From positions 1 through 64,000 of the forward strand of contig JAIQGC010000027.1 in assembly GCA_020072805.1 (NCBI GenBank): DNA of 64,000 bases. The letters run 5' to 3'. This document shows positions 9,538 through 20,403 of the stretch, one piece after another. Origin of the DNA: Terriglobia bacterium. GTDB lineage: Bacteria; Acidobacteriota; Terriglobia; Acidiferrales; UBA7541. The notes under the pieces are model-generated. The model was not told the origin of the DNA and ran no database searches. It saw nothing but the letters and a program-made list of their open reading frames with translations. Every line of letters begins with the position of its first letter. The first letter of the stretch is position 1. The position numbers and the translations under genes are program-made.

Positions 9538-12408
9538 CTAGCGACGGAGGACTTGAACGGAGGAAAGAAGTTGCGCGGCTTTGCGCGAGACCAGTTCCAA
9601 GCCGCGGTCGTGGGTTTCCTTGGAAAGGGTCTCCAGTTGAACGCGGGCGGAGGTAGGATTGGCGTGGAGCTCAAGTTCGCCGAGCGCAAGGCGGGCATCG
9701 CACTCCACGGCATAATTTCCCTGTTTTCGCGCAGCGGCGAAAACCGTTTGAAGATGTGTCCTGGCGGCTGCAAAAGCCCTGCTCGAAACCTTTGCTGTGG
9801 AAGCGGTGGCGGTTTTCAGCCGGGCATCTTGAATCGCCAAGCTCATGGCAAGCGTCCAATCGGGAACTGAGTGCCCGATCTGTTCCGCACGGAGCAGGCT
9901 CGTGCGCGCGTCATCCAGTTGTCCTTCCGCCTGGAAAGCGCGGCTGAGAAACAAGAGAGCGCTACTTGCGCCGCCCGAATCCTTCTGTCGTTCAAAGACG
10001 GCAGACAGATCCCGCAGAGCTTTCTTCGCATCGGCAGTATGTCCTTGATCCAGGGCAACCTGCGCCAAATTCATTTGCATGCCGGGAATCATGTCTTGCG
10101 CATCGGTTTTGGTGTAGATGTCCAGCGCTTCCATGTACTTCTCCCGAGCCTCCGAGAGACGGTCTTCGGATTGCAAGAGATCGCCCATCACGCTGATTGC
10201 TGAAGCGTTCTGCCGCATGTTCATCTGTGCAGAACAGGCTCCTAGGGCACGTTCGATGTGATTGCGGGCTGTTTTTATATCCCCCATCGTCAGCCGGAGA
10301 GAAGCGATGCTGTAAAGTGCATAGCAGCCCCGTACGGGCGAAATAGACTCATCGATCTGGAGTGCTTCTTGGTACGCCTTATCGGCCGCACGGAGATCGC
10401 CGAGGGAAACCAGGACGCCCGCAAGGTTAGCTGTTGTCGCGGAAAGACCGCTCTTGGTGCCGGATTCCTCGTATTTCTTGTGCGCTTCTCGAAAACTTCG
10501 TGCAGCTTCATTCAGACGGTTCATCCTGACATAGGTATTGCCCATGCCGTTCAAAACGCCGCCGAGTAATTCATTCCCGCCTAGCTCCCGAGCAAGCTGC
10601 GATGCTTGTTCCAATGTCTCCAAAGAAAGCTGATAGTGGCCTTCATCGGATTGCCGGGCCGCTTTGAGCATGAGCGTTCTTGCGACTCCCGCACGATCTC
10701 CAAGAGTCTCGAAGACCGAGCGTGCTTCGTCGCACATGGCCATGGCCTCGGCGGGCCGGCCGACAAACAACCGATTGGTGCATTCGGAGACTCTTGCTTT
10801 GGCGTAGAGCAGTTTTTGTCCGCGCGCGGCTGCTTTTCGGGCAGTGCTCTCAATGAGTTCATATTGCCGCTGGCGATCATAGGAAGAAACAGCCCATTGT
10901 TCGTTCAGATCAATGCGCGGATCCTCGGACTGGGGGGGAGGCAATTTTCGAAGCGAGTGGAGAGTGGCGATGGCATCCTGAAGATGGCCGGCTTGAATTT
11001 GAGCAGCCGATAGAGAAAGGCCGCACTCCAGACAATCCGGGTAGTAGGCATAGAGCGCGTGGTAAGCAGAAGCGGCCTTTTCCATCTGGCCGAGAATTTC
11101 ATAATAGTGGCCTTCGATCAGCAATTTTTGTGTTTGCGAGAGATTCGCGGACAGATCCAGGGCTTTCCTTGCTTCTTCTTTCGCTCTTTGTCCATAGCCA
11201 AGTTGCTGCCAGGCATCCGAGAGCAAGGAGTGGGCCAGGGAAAACGTGGGGTCTGCCTGGACCGCTTGCTTTAGCAGTTCCGCGGCGCTGAGCGAATCGA
11301 ATAGGCGTAATCGATCGAGACCCAGAGAGTAGAAGCGAGCAGCTTCGCGGTTGGCCGGCAGGGAAGCGAACACCCCGGCCTCATCCGTTTGCTGAAGATC
11401 GGGAATTCCCACACGCCCGCGCAGCTTTCCGCCGATGCCGGAGACGAGTTGGAAAAGGTTCTGATTGCCACCGGTTTCGGCGATTTCCGTCAGGATTTCA
11501 CCGGTCCTTGCATCTTGCAGGCGCACGTCCAGCCGTAACTGGCGAGTTCCGTAGCCAGGCAGGCTGGTATAGGCGCCCAGCACCAGGAGATCGCTGTTGA
11601 GCGCGGTGCCGATGCGCGCAGCCGTGGATGGGCTAAGCGTATCCGTCTGCGACCAGGGAGCGGACAATTGCAGGTGGGAGACCTCTTCACCCGGTACGAG
11701 ACGCAGTTTGCCGCCCGCGGCCAGTTCGGTGCTCATCATTTCGGAAAGTGCCGTCCCGATCCAGGCCTCCTCCGGTTTGCCGGAAATGTTGTAAAAGCCG
11801 AGGACGGCGATTGCTGGGCGGGTAAGCACCGGCCGCATCGCTGCTTCGCTGGCGGTGGACGCAATTCGACTCCGGCTCTGCCAGCGATACGCCGCGATTC
11901 CCGTGAGAGCGAGAAGAAACACACCGAAGAAGATAGCGATCCATTGGCCCGATTGCGCCACGGCCTGCCGCGGAATTGAGCCCTCTCTTGCAGAATGCGC
12001 TGCCCTGTTCGCGGGAAGAGAATTGAGGTCTATCTTCAGGTTGGATGAATCTTCCCCGCGCGGCTCCTGGCTCACAGGCGCAATAAAACGGTACCCGCGC
12101 TTGGGGATGGTCTCGATGAAACGAGGCTCGTCCGAGTCGTCACCCAAGGCGACCCGTAATTTCTTTATCGCCGCGTTCAGCCCGCCATCAAAATCAACGT
12201 AAGTGCCGTCCGGCCAGAGCACCAGACGGATCGTCTCTCGTGTCACGACCTGACCGGGCCGTTCTACCAGCAGGGCCAGGATTCGGAAGGGTTGTTCCTG
12301 GAGCCTGACGCGGATTCCGTCGCGGTGCAGCAGGCCATTAGCCAAGTCGGCCCGGAAGGCGCCGAACCGTACCGTCGGAGATGACACCTCGGGGTTCTGC
12401 ATCGCCAA
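9538..12408 (-). CDS. CadC-like winged-helix regulator with TM segment and TPR region
   Basis: N-term OmpR/CadC wHTH 'LQEQPFRILALLVERPGQVVTRETIRLVLWPDGTYVDFDGGLNAAIKKLRVALGDD..FIETIPKRGYRF', TM, then TPRs. Confidence 0.9.
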   Translation of the reverse strand: MAMQNPEVSSPTVRFGAFRADLANGLLHRDGIRVRLQEQPFRILALLVERPGQVVTRETIRLVLWPDGTYVDFDGGLNAAIKKLRVALGDDSDEPRFIETIPKRGYRFIAPVSQEPRGEDSSNLKIDLNSLPANRAAHSAREGSIPRQAVAQSGQWIAIFFGVFLLALTGIAAYRWQSRSRIASTASEAAMRPVLTRPAIAVLGFYNISGKPEEAWIGTALSEMMSTELAAGGKLRLVPGEEVSHLQLSAPWSQTDTLSPSTAARIGTALNSDLLVLGAYTSLPGYGTRQLRLDVRLQDARTGEILTEIAETGGNQNLFQLVSGIGGKLRGRVGIPDLQQTDEAGVFASLPANREAARFYSLGLDRLRLFDSLSAAELLKQAVQADPTFSLAHSLLSDAWQQLGYGQRAKEEARKALDLSANLSQTQKLLIEGHYYEILGQMEKAASAYHALYAYYPDCLECGLSLSAAQIQAGHLQDAIATLHSLRKLPPPQSEDPRIDLNEQWAVSSYDRQRQYELIESTARKAAARGQKLLYAKARVSECTNRLFVGRPAEAMAMCDEARSVFETLGDRAGVARTLMLKAARQSDEGHYQLSLETLEQASQLARELGGNELLGGVLNGMGNTYVRMNRLNEAARSFREAHKKYEESGTKSGLSATTANLAGVLVSLGDLRAADKAYQEALQIDESISPVRGCYALYSIASLRLTMGDIKTARNHIERALGACSAQMNMRQNASAISVMGDLLQSEDRLSEAREKYMEALDIYTKTDAQDMIPGMQMNLAQVALDQGHTADAKKALRDLSAVFERQKDSGGASSALLFLSRAFQAEGQLDDARTSLLRAEQIGHSVPDWTLAMSLAIQDARLKTATASTAKVSSRAFAAARTHLQTVFAAARKQGNYAVECDARLALGELELHANPTSARVQLETLSKETHDRGLELVSRKAAQLLSSVQVLRR

Positions 12409-12631
12409 GTGTCGCCTCTAGAAAGAGCGTGGGCGGGAGTATATCACGAGAAATCAAGCAGGAAGAGGCCCGCCAGTTTTTCTAACTGCTTGAAATACCG
12501 GTAGTTAGAAGGTCAGAAAAGGGTCAGATTCTGGTCCTTTGACCATTTTATTCTTTCCGCAGTACTTCTCTCCTTGGGCAAAAGCTTTCAGGTGCCTCAA
12601 CGCAATGGTCTGGCAGGCAGCGCGTGATTCG

Positions 12632-13288
12632 ATGAAATGGCCCTTCTTCCGGCGGCGGGAACGTTCGATCGAGCTTCTGCGAGAGTCCTTGTCTGCCGTG
12701 AAATCGGCGGCAAACTTTTGCTCCACTCCCTGGTCGGTGGTGCGGGAGATCCTGGAGTTTGCGGAAGTGCGCCCCGACGATGTCGTCTATGATCTGGGCT
12801 CCGGGGACGGACGCATCCCAATTCTGGCGGCTCAGGAATTTGGATGCCGAGCCGTTGGGATCGAGTTGGATCCCGACTTGTTTATGTATTCCGCGAAGCG
12901 GGTCGCCGAACTAAATCTAAAGGACCGCGTTTCCTTCATCTACGGAAACTTCTTTGAGGCCGACCTAAGGTCGGCGAGCGTTGTCGTTCTGTATCTGCTG
13001 AGAGCCGTTAACGGACATCTGCGGGCGCGTTTGGCCAGCCAGCTTCCCGCCGGCAGCCGGGTGGTCGCCGTCGATTTCGATGTGCCAGGATGGCGCGCCG
13101 AGCGGACGGTATCCATCGTGTCGGATGGCAACGTCGAGTACACGCTTTATCTCTACCGTCGTTCCTCCTCCGGAGCGCAACGGGAGAGCACATTCGCGGA
13201 CAACGCGACGCCTCTTGCCCGCACCGCCAGTGCGGGCGCCTCGAAAGCCGCAACCGGAAAAAATCCAAAGGAGAAAGAAAATGCATAA
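12632..13288 (+). CDS. Class I SAM-dependent methyltransferase
   Basis: 'DDVVYDLGSGDGRIPILAAQEFGCRAVGIELDPDL' motif I/II; start codon uncertain (ORF opens at 12539). Confidence 0.8.
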   Translation: MKWPFFRRRERSIELLRESLSAVKSAANFCSTPWSVVREILEFAEVRPDDVVYDLGSGDGRIPILAAQEFGCRAVGIELDPDLFMYSAKRVAELNLKDRVSFIYGNFFEADLRSASVVVLYLLRAVNGHLRARLASQLPAGSRVVAVDFDVPGWRAERTVSIVSDGNVEYTLYLYRRSSSGAQRESTFADNATPLARTASAGASKAATGKNPKEKENA

Positions 13289-14666
13289 ACCGCTCTGGAT
13301 CACCGCGATGGCACTCTTGTTGGCGCCGCTGGTCTTCTCTCAGGTGCCAACTGCTGCACCGCCTCCCCTGAAAGGCGTGCAGCCGCAAACCCATGCTTCG
13401 AATAGCTCTGGGCCTAGGGCATTTGGGAAGCCCAAGTTGGGCCCGCCAAAAACCGGCCGGAAGATCGCTAACCCCTATGCTGTTCCGCATAACGCGGCAA
13501 TTATCGCCGTGTTGCAAAGGCAAAAGCAGGCTGCGGACGCCGAGGCGGCCCAGATGAAAATTGGGGTTCATGCGGCGGGGCAATCACAGCCGGCGCCGGG
13601 CCCCGCTGCGAATAGCCGTAACATAGCCCATCCACCTAACCCGAATATCCAGAAAACTCCGGCAGCGGGAACCATCGGGCCAGAAAGAGTTTCTGGAGCG
13701 CCGGGGAATAGTCCTTCTTCGTACTCGCAACTGCATCCCCTCGATACCACGGTTCTGACCTGCTCGCATGACACAACCATGAGAATTCTTAAGGTGAGCG
13801 GGGAGGCGGCTCCAGCTACATTTACCCCGGACGTGAGGTATAACTTCTACACTATTAGCGGGTGTTCTTTCGGCGAGCCGTCTTCCAACGCCAAGGTCTA
13901 TATCTACGAGGGAAATACGTTTCGTCAGGATTTTGTCGTTCAGGAATGGCACGACAATTGGATCAAGCTCAATCTCAACCCGGCCCTGAGCGGCGTTCTG
14001 GAACAGGATAACCTGACGCTGGTCGTTCAGCGTGCCGACGGCAAACAAGCCAGCAAAGGCGGATTCAAGTTCTATGCTGCGCGTACCAATGGCAAGGGCG
14101 AGCCCATCGAAGTTCTGCTGAGCCGCATCCCGAAGCAGTATTTTTCGCTCGATGCGTTTCGCCCCGACTATGCCGCCACGTCGGCTTGGAAGGCTGACTA
14201 TACGTCCCCCTCGACTCCTTCCGCTTCCCCCTTCCTTGCTGGCCTGACCGCTGAGGTCACGTGGGCGTTTCCGCCCCATGAGCTCAGCGGCAATTTTGAC
14301 CCCTATGTCCTGCGTTCCGGTGATGACTACTACGATTTTCGCCATATGCAGCCGGGCTTCGCACCCGACTCCGCCTGGATGGAATGGGTGGATATCGCCT
14401 GTGACGACGGAAATCTGGTCGCCGATACCAAAGGAAAATTCGACCTCGAATGGACGAATGACAACCGTTTGCGTGTGTTCTGGACTGGTGAAATTTGCAA
14501 AGTCCACAATGGAGGATTTGGCGTACAAAGCGATGATTTTCAACAGTCACCCGGGTCGATGTATGGGGTGAACGTATGGGTGACTGGACCGCGCTGCGTG
14601 GACCCTTGGAACGGAACTCCCGAGCCGGGGTGTATCAACGACATCAAGAAGCAGCTAGGCCAGTAG
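13281..14666 (+). CDS. Secreted hypothetical protein
   Basis: RBS 'aaaggag' then ATG MHKPLWITAMALLLAPLVFSQVPTAAPPPLKGVQPQ. Confidence 0.75.
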   Translation: MHKPLWITAMALLLAPLVFSQVPTAAPPPLKGVQPQTHASNSSGPRAFGKPKLGPPKTGRKIANPYAVPHNAAIIAVLQRQKQAADAEAAQMKIGVHAAGQSQPAPGPAANSRNIAHPPNPNIQKTPAAGTIGPERVSGAPGNSPSSYSQLHPLDTTVLTCSHDTTMRILKVSGEAAPATFTPDVRYNFYTISGCSFGEPSSNAKVYIYEGNTFRQDFVVQEWHDNWIKLNLNPALSGVLEQDNLTLVVQRADGKQASKGGFKFYAARTNGKGEPIEVLLSRIPKQYFSLDAFRPDYAATSAWKADYTSPSTPSASPFLAGLTAEVTWAFPPHELSGNFDPYVLRSGDDYYDFRHMQPGFAPDSAWMEWVDIACDDGNLVADTKGKFDLEWTNDNRLRVFWTGEICKVHNGGFGVQSDDFQQSPGSMYGVNVWVTGPRCVDPWNGTPEPGCINDIKKQLGQ

Positions 14667-14697
14667 TATGCGATTGGGAATTCAAAGGAGAAGCATC

Positions 14698-15879
14698 ATG
14701 GCGATGAACATTCCAGCTAAGGTCATTTGCATGTCACTGTGCGGCGCCATTCTGCTGGCGCCGCTGGCCTTCTCGCAAATACCAAGGACCGCGCCCGCAC
14801 CTCCGAAAGGGGTGCAGCCGCAACAGCCATCGGGCAAGATACCCGCTGCGACGCCTTACAAACCCATCCCTTCACCTACGTCCGGCACGATCTCGGGAAT
14901 GATCTCGTGGGACACAACGAAAATCCAACCTGGAACGCCGGGGGTCTGCCAGGGACTCCAAATTTATGCTGTCCAAGGTACTTTTCCGCAAACGAATGCC
15001 GCTCCCGTTGGACAGACAAAGCTATTGCCCTATCAGCTTCAGGGAAACAATGGGGAATGTCCGTTCGAGATTGACGGAGTGCCCGTGGGAGTCGGCCTGA
15101 CAGTTCACTATCGAGTGAACCAAGGCGCATTCAAGCCGGTGGTTGTTGCCTTTGGCCAGACCGGCTCATTCGAAATCCCTGGAGGACCTTGCGGGGGTCC
15201 AGGGCACGTAGGGCGCACGACTGTCGACGGGATCGAGGTTTGCGGGAACTCAGCTTCCGGCGTGATTCTTCGACTGGAGGCGCTCTCCTCCGTGCCGCAG
15301 CCGATGTCTGCTACCTCCGGACAGAACCGGATGGGCGCGCTCTCGGCGATCGCACGAAATCTCGGCCCCGCGGCGGGAATGGCAGGTCCTGGAACGATTT
15401 CCGGGTTGGTTTGGTGGGACACAAACATCGTAAAAACGGGCCTGGCCCCCATGGGGGATATCTGCTCGGCGACCGGGGTGACCGTAGTTGTTCACGAAAC
15501 AGTGAAAGGGCAGCAGTTCCCATCCTCGGTTCAAGTTGGCTCGACGCCTCATTGGCCGGTCATGATGGGGAGCGGCGCGCAGGGCATGAATATCCTGAAA
15601 GTGGGTTCCATTGTGGCTTGTCTGTTCACAATTACCGGACTCCCCCTGAAGACTGATCTAACGGTGTTGGTCAATCCTTCGCCGGAGATATTTCTGCCCC
15701 GCGGAGGCGGCAATCTCCCGCATGCCACGGGACCATCGGGCCCGGTCAATCTTCCTGGTGGAAGCTGTGCAAGCGCGCCGCCACAACCCACCACGCTCGC
15801 GCAATTCCGCGCGCCATTGGTTTATTGCGGGAATGGAGCGTACAATGCGAACTTTTCCCTGAAGCCCACAATCTTATAG
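14698..15879 (+). CDS. Secreted hypothetical protein (leader paralogous to previous gene)
   Basis: MAMNIPAKVICMSLCGAILLAPLAFSQIPRTAPAPPKGVQPQ; same strand, 31 nt after preceding stop. Confidence 0.75.
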   Translation: MAMNIPAKVICMSLCGAILLAPLAFSQIPRTAPAPPKGVQPQQPSGKIPAATPYKPIPSPTSGTISGMISWDTTKIQPGTPGVCQGLQIYAVQGTFPQTNAAPVGQTKLLPYQLQGNNGECPFEIDGVPVGVGLTVHYRVNQGAFKPVVVAFGQTGSFEIPGGPCGGPGHVGRTTVDGIEVCGNSASGVILRLEALSSVPQPMSATSGQNRMGALSAIARNLGPAAGMAGPGTISGLVWWDTNIVKTGLAPMGDICSATGVTVVVHETVKGQQFPSSVQVGSTPHWPVMMGSGAQGMNILKVGSIVACLFTITGLPLKTDLTVLVNPSPEIFLPRGGGNLPHATGPSGPVNLPGGSCASAPPQPTTLAQFRAPLVYCGNGAYNANFSLKPTIL

Positions 15880-16067
15880 CGGCACGGATCACGGCAGAGA
15901 CGTTCGACCGTAGTAAGAAATTCCGCAGCGCATGACCAGCCGAGTGGCAGGGCCTGTTGCTCCGGCAACTTTCGCGAGTTTCCATTTTCGACAGTCCGTT
16001 CAGCGTCCGGTCTCTGTGGTCAAGCAAGGGGATGAGAGTTCGGTCTGAATCGGAAAAGGGTTGTCCA

Positions 16068-17807
16068 ATGGCCAAATTCTGTACGCAGTGTGGAGCAGCG
16101 CTGGGAGAAGGCGTCCGATTCTGTGTGCGCTGCGGTAAAGCGGCTGAGCTTGCCGCTCCAGCATCTCCGCCAACTTCACCGCCTTCCCCGGTCCGCCTCA
16201 GCCCGTCTCCAGCCGCTTCGCCCAGCGCACTCCGGCCATCCGCCGTGCCTTCCCAACTGTTGGCCGCGGCGCCGAAGAAGAGTCGCTCATCGTCCAAAGG
16301 CGCATTCCTCGTCTTGGGTGTCATCGCGTTTTTCATCCTGGCGATCGTCAGCATTTACTTCGGACTCCGTTCCGGGAAGCGCGCAGACGCAACTGCGCGG
16401 GCCTCCAAAAAGATTGATGCGGCGGGTCGCACGACTGCTGCATGGAAAAGTTCGAACAACAGTTCCAGTGCAGCGAACACTCCGATCAGTACGTACTCGG
16501 CTCCCAAGATTGTTCAGGTCAGCGGACCAGAGACCGAGCGCACCATGGATGGGCCGGAAGCTGATCTCCTCGTGCGCACGGGTGACATCAATAATCTCGG
16601 TTTTGGCTGGCCCCAGGGATTCGATCCCTTTTCCGGCGAATCCACACCGCCGCATTCTTTTCCTTGGACGCCTCCTCCGGGGTCGCCCGACGGAACCGAC
16701 CGCCTCATGATCGGTTCGTCCGTAACGCAAATGGACTACGGCAACAAGCCGCACGACGGCTATAGCACAATCCTCAGGCCGTGCTGTGGGCCGCCATCGC
16801 CCAAAGACCCTCCATCTCAGGCGCGGCTGGATTCCATGCCCCGGCCGATCACGCTCGATGTGGGGGCTTTGCCCGCGAAGATTGACGCCGTCCTATTCCA
16901 GATTTTTGTGGATGATTTTCAGGCCCCTGTCTGGCATTCGCATTTCCAGGTGACGTTGAACGGCACCCGCATCCCTTCCTTTGAGGACGCCATCAACGCG
17001 CTCGATCAGACGGGCCCCATCGGAAAGCTGGTGAGCCTCCGGCTGCTGCCCGAATATTGGCCGCTTCTGCAATCGGGCTCGGTCAAGCTGCTGATTGACG
17101 ATCCGACAACGCATGTTCCCGATGGCTATGCCATCGATTTCGTGCGCATTCTGGTGAACCCGCACAAATTCAAATACGAGGTTACCCTTATGGCCTCGGT
17201 TGTCGACGCCGACAAGCACTCCCCGATCGCGGGGGCTACTGTCACGGCCGCGCTTGCCTCTGCGGCGACCGATCAGAGTGGAAAATCCACTCTCCATGGA
17301 GTGCCCGCGGGCCTTGTGGCTGCCAGCGCAAGCGCTCCGGGTTACGACACGGATTCCGTGACGGTTGATCTCGTGGCCGGACAGACCGGCAAAGCCGAAT
17401 TCAAACTTCATCGGCATGAGGAAGGCACGGCCGCGCTGGAGGAGTCCATCGCGCAGACTGGTTCGGCCAGGGTTTACGGTATCCATTTTGATCAGGATTC
17501 AGCAAAGCTACGGCCGGACAGCGCGCCCGCATTGGCCGCGGTCCTTGGACTGATCAACAATCGGCCGGGATCCCGCTGGATGATTGCGGGTCACACCGAC
17601 AACCAAGGCGCCGCAGCGCGCAACCAGCCGCTCTCGGAGGCTCGCGCGGCCTCGGTTGTTGCCTGGCTAACGGCTCACGGAGTGGCGGCAAATCAACTGG
17701 TGCCTCAAGGTTTCGGAGCCAGCCAGCCAGTCGCCGACAACGCCACTGCCAACGGCAAGGCTCTCAATCGCCGCGTGGAAATCGCCCCGGCAAATGAGCA
17801 ACGATAA
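16068..17807 (+). CDS. Zinc-ribbon / TM / OmpA-like C-terminal domain protein
   Basis: 'MAKFCTQCGAALGEGVRFCVRCGKAAEL' zinc ribbon, one TM, carboxypeptidase-like segment, C-term OmpA 'IHFDQDSAKLRPDSAPAL...IAGHTDNQGAAARNQPLSEARAASVVAWL'. Confidence 0.85.
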   Translation: MAKFCTQCGAALGEGVRFCVRCGKAAELAAPASPPTSPPSPVRLSPSPAASPSALRPSAVPSQLLAAAPKKSRSSSKGAFLVLGVIAFFILAIVSIYFGLRSGKRADATARASKKIDAAGRTTAAWKSSNNSSSAANTPISTYSAPKIVQVSGPETERTMDGPEADLLVRTGDINNLGFGWPQGFDPFSGESTPPHSFPWTPPPGSPDGTDRLMIGSSVTQMDYGNKPHDGYSTILRPCCGPPSPKDPPSQARLDSMPRPITLDVGALPAKIDAVLFQIFVDDFQAPVWHSHFQVTLNGTRIPSFEDAINALDQTGPIGKLVSLRLLPEYWPLLQSGSVKLLIDDPTTHVPDGYAIDFVRILVNPHKFKYEVTLMASVVDADKHSPIAGATVTAALASAATDQSGKSTLHGVPAGLVAASASAPGYDTDSVTVDLVAGQTGKAEFKLHRHEEGTAALEESIAQTGSARVYGIHFDQDSAKLRPDSAPALAAVLGLINNRPGSRWMIAGHTDNQGAAARNQPLSEARAASVVAWLTAHGVAANQLVPQGFGASQPVADNATANGKALNRRVEIAPANEQR

Positions 17808-17948
17808 AAGCTTTCCGCGGGGAGAGTCCGGAAGAATGCGGTGGTGGAATGATTTTCGAATTGGTCTGCTTTTGTAGATCCAAGCGGAAGCAGAGAAGGG
17901 GCATTGCAAATCGGCGTGGAATAAATCAGCGGTTTTAAGGAGGAAGGT

Positions 17949-18473
17949 GTGCGAAAACTAGTCGTTCTGGGCGTGTTCTTCTCGTGGGTTCTTGTTGCAA
18001 TGGCGGGTGATGAGGTCAAACCGCTCAACATCAAGCCGGGTCTCTGGCAAATGACCATGACCACCGCTGTCAGCGGGCGTCCCCCGATACCCGCGGATAC
18101 TTTGGCTCGAATGAGTCCGGAACAAAGAGCCAGGTATGAAGCGGCGATGAAAAAGATGGCCTCTGGAGCGCCAAAGACCAGGACCCACAACAACTGCGTG
18201 ACGAAGGAACAATTGAACAAGGACCCGTTCAGTGATGAAAAAAAATCGTGCACCAGGAAGGTGCTGAAGTCAACCGGGAGCCAGATGGAGATACAAGAAG
18301 TGTGCTTGGGCGATGGCGTTAGAAGAGACATCACCATACAGATTGAGGCGCTCAATTCCGAAAACGTCAAAGGGTCGAGCCACGTGACTTCAGCGGGCGG
18401 CGGTAAGGCCATGAACATCGACGCAAGGTTCGCAGGGAAGTGGATCGGCGCGGCGTGCCCCGACAAAAAGTGA
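17949..18473 (+). CDS. DUF3617 family protein
   Basis: GTG start; signal peptide, 'IKPGLWQMTMTTAVSG...NNCVTKEQL' pattern. Confidence 0.7.
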   Translation: MRKLVVLGVFFSWVLVAMAGDEVKPLNIKPGLWQMTMTTAVSGRPPIPADTLARMSPEQRARYEAAMKKMASGAPKTRTHNNCVTKEQLNKDPFSDEKKSCTRKVLKSTGSQMEIQEVCLGDGVRRDITIQIEALNSENVKGSSHVTSAGGGKAMNIDARFAGKWIGAACPDKK

Positions 18474-18494
18474 GAACAAACTTTCTGATTTTGT

Positions 18495-19109
18495 TCAGGA
18501 GGGAAGATAGCCCAGCCGGACCAGCCGCTGGCGCATGCGCTTCTCTTCTTCGGCGGAAAGCTGCTGCGCGGGCTCGGCCGCGAGGTAGCCCAATTCTTCC
18601 AGCTTGCGCACGATCCGCGCCGCCGACTCCTGCGGCGTCTCTTCTTCCGTGACGATGATCAGCTCGGGATTGGCCGGCGCCTCGTAGGGATCATCCACTC
18701 CGGTGAAGCCCTTGATCTCCCCGGCCAGCGCCTTTTTGTACAGTCCCTTGACGTCGCGCTGGATGCACGTCTCCACCGCCGTCTTCACGTACACTTCCAC
18801 GAAATTTTCCACCTTGCCGCGCACTTCCTCGCGGATGGCGCGGTAGGGCGAGATGGCCGCGGCGATGGCCGCTCCGCCGTGGCGCGTCACCATGGCGCAC
18901 ACGAATCCGATCCGCCGGATATTTTCGTCGCGGTCTTCCTTGCTGAAGCCCAGCCCCTTGCACAGATGCGTGCGCACCACGTCCCCGTCGAACACTTCCA
19001 CGCCGCGCCCGCGCCGCCGCAGCTCCGGTGCCAGCAGCTCCGCCAGTGTGGACTTGCCCGCCGAGGGCAGCCCGGTGAACCATACGGTGAATCCCTTGGG
19101 ATTGCTCAT
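18495..19109 (-). CDS. cysC: Adenylyl-sulfate kinase
   Basis: '[65 protein letters not shown]'; overlaps sat by ATGA. Confidence 0.95.
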   Translation of the reverse strand: MSNPKGFTVWFTGLPSAGKSTLAELLAPELRRRGRGVEVFDGDVVRTHLCKGLGFSKEDRDENIRRIGFVCAMVTRHGGAAIAAAISPYRAIREEVRGKVENFVEVYVKTAVETCIQRDVKGLYKKALAGEIKGFTGVDDPYEAPANPELIIVTEEETPQESAARIVRKLEELGYLAAEPAQQLSAEEEKRMRQRLVRLGYLPS

Positions 19110-20263
19110 TTGTCGCGGTACGCCTTTTCCAGGATTGCGGCCACTTCCGGCCGGGTAAATTCCAGCGGCAATCCTTCGCCGTTGCGCAGCATTTCCCGTA
19201 CCTTCGTCCCGCTCAGCGTCAGGCGGTTTTCCGGCCCGTGCGAGCAGGTCTTCTCCGAGGCCACCTGCGCGCATTTCTTGCAATAAAACGTGGCGTCGAA
19301 GCAGTAGGGAGTGATGCCCAGTTCGTGCGGCGCGAAATCGAAAAACTTTTTCTGCGCGTCGAAGGGGCCGTAGAAATTGCCCACTCCGGCGTGGTCCCGC
19401 CCCACGATGAAGTGCGTGCAGCCGTAATTTTTCCGCGCAATCGCGTGAAAAATGGCCTCGCGCGGCCCCGCGTAGCGCATCGCCGCCGGATACACGCTGA
19501 AAATCGTGCGCGCCGCCGGCAGCGTATTGCCCAGCAGCGCCAGATAACACTGGATGCGCACGTCCGCGGGAATATCTTCGTCGCGCGTCTCGCCCACCAG
19601 CGGATGCAGCAGCAGTCCGTCCACGGTCTCCAGCGCGCACTTCAGAATATATTCGTGCGCCCGGTGCACCGGATTGCGCGTCTGAAACGCCACGATCGTC
19701 TTCCACCCGCGCTGCGCGAACAGATACCGAGTTTCCCGCGGATCCAGCCGGTAATTCTCCGTCACCGGATTCTGCCGCCGCTCCAGCACATGAATCGGCC
19801 CCGCGAGGCAATACTCCCCGGCCCCTCGCAGATACTGCACTCCCGGGTGCGAGGCATCCGTCGTGCGCAGGACCGCCTGCGCCTCCTTCTCGCGGTCGTA
19901 GCGGAACGTCTCGTGCAGCTCCAGTACCGCCACCACCCGGTCGTGCTCGTCCGTCAGCGCCGCGGCTTCGCTTCCCCCCACCGCTCGCTTCGTTTCTTCG
20001 TCCACCGCCAGCGTCACCGGGATCGTCCACACCGTCCCGCTCGCCAGGCGCTCTTCCCCCAGCACGCGTTCGTAATCCGCGCGCCCCATGAACCCTTCCA
20101 GCGGCGAAAACGCCCCCGTCGCGATCATCTCCACGTCGGAGATCTGCCGCAAATTCAGGCGCACCCGCGGAAGCTTCGCCGCCCGCGCAAGCCACCTTTC
20201 CCGCTCCTGTCCTTCCGCAATTCGATTGATCAGTATGCCGCCGTGCGGCTGGTTGGGTATCAT
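19106..20263 (-). CDS. sat: Sulfate adenylyltransferase (ATP sulfurylase)
   Basis: '[20 protein letters not shown]', '[43 protein letters not shown]'. Confidence 0.96.
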   Translation of the reverse strand: MIPNQPHGGILINRIAEGQERERWLARAAKLPRVRLNLRQISDVEMIATGAFSPLEGFMGRADYERVLGEERLASGTVWTIPVTLAVDEETKRAVGGSEAAALTDEHDRVVAVLELHETFRYDREKEAQAVLRTTDASHPGVQYLRGAGEYCLAGPIHVLERRQNPVTENYRLDPRETRYLFAQRGWKTIVAFQTRNPVHRAHEYILKCALETVDGLLLHPLVGETRDEDIPADVRIQCYLALLGNTLPAARTIFSVYPAAMRYAGPREAIFHAIARKNYGCTHFIVGRDHAGVGNFYGPFDAQKKFFDFAPHELGITPYCFDATFYCKKCAQVASEKTCSHGPENRLTLSGTKVREMLRNGEGLPLEFTRPEVAAILEKAYRDK

Positions 20264-20403
20264 GAAGTTGGGGTCGCGCTCCGTTCCTACTGGCAAGCGG
20301 CCACTCACGCAAAGTTCGCCGCAAACGCAGACCTACGTTTATAATACAGCGGCGCGGGCCGGTCAACGAGGCTTGCATCGTAAAGCCTGCAAAGTTCAGT
20401 TTC

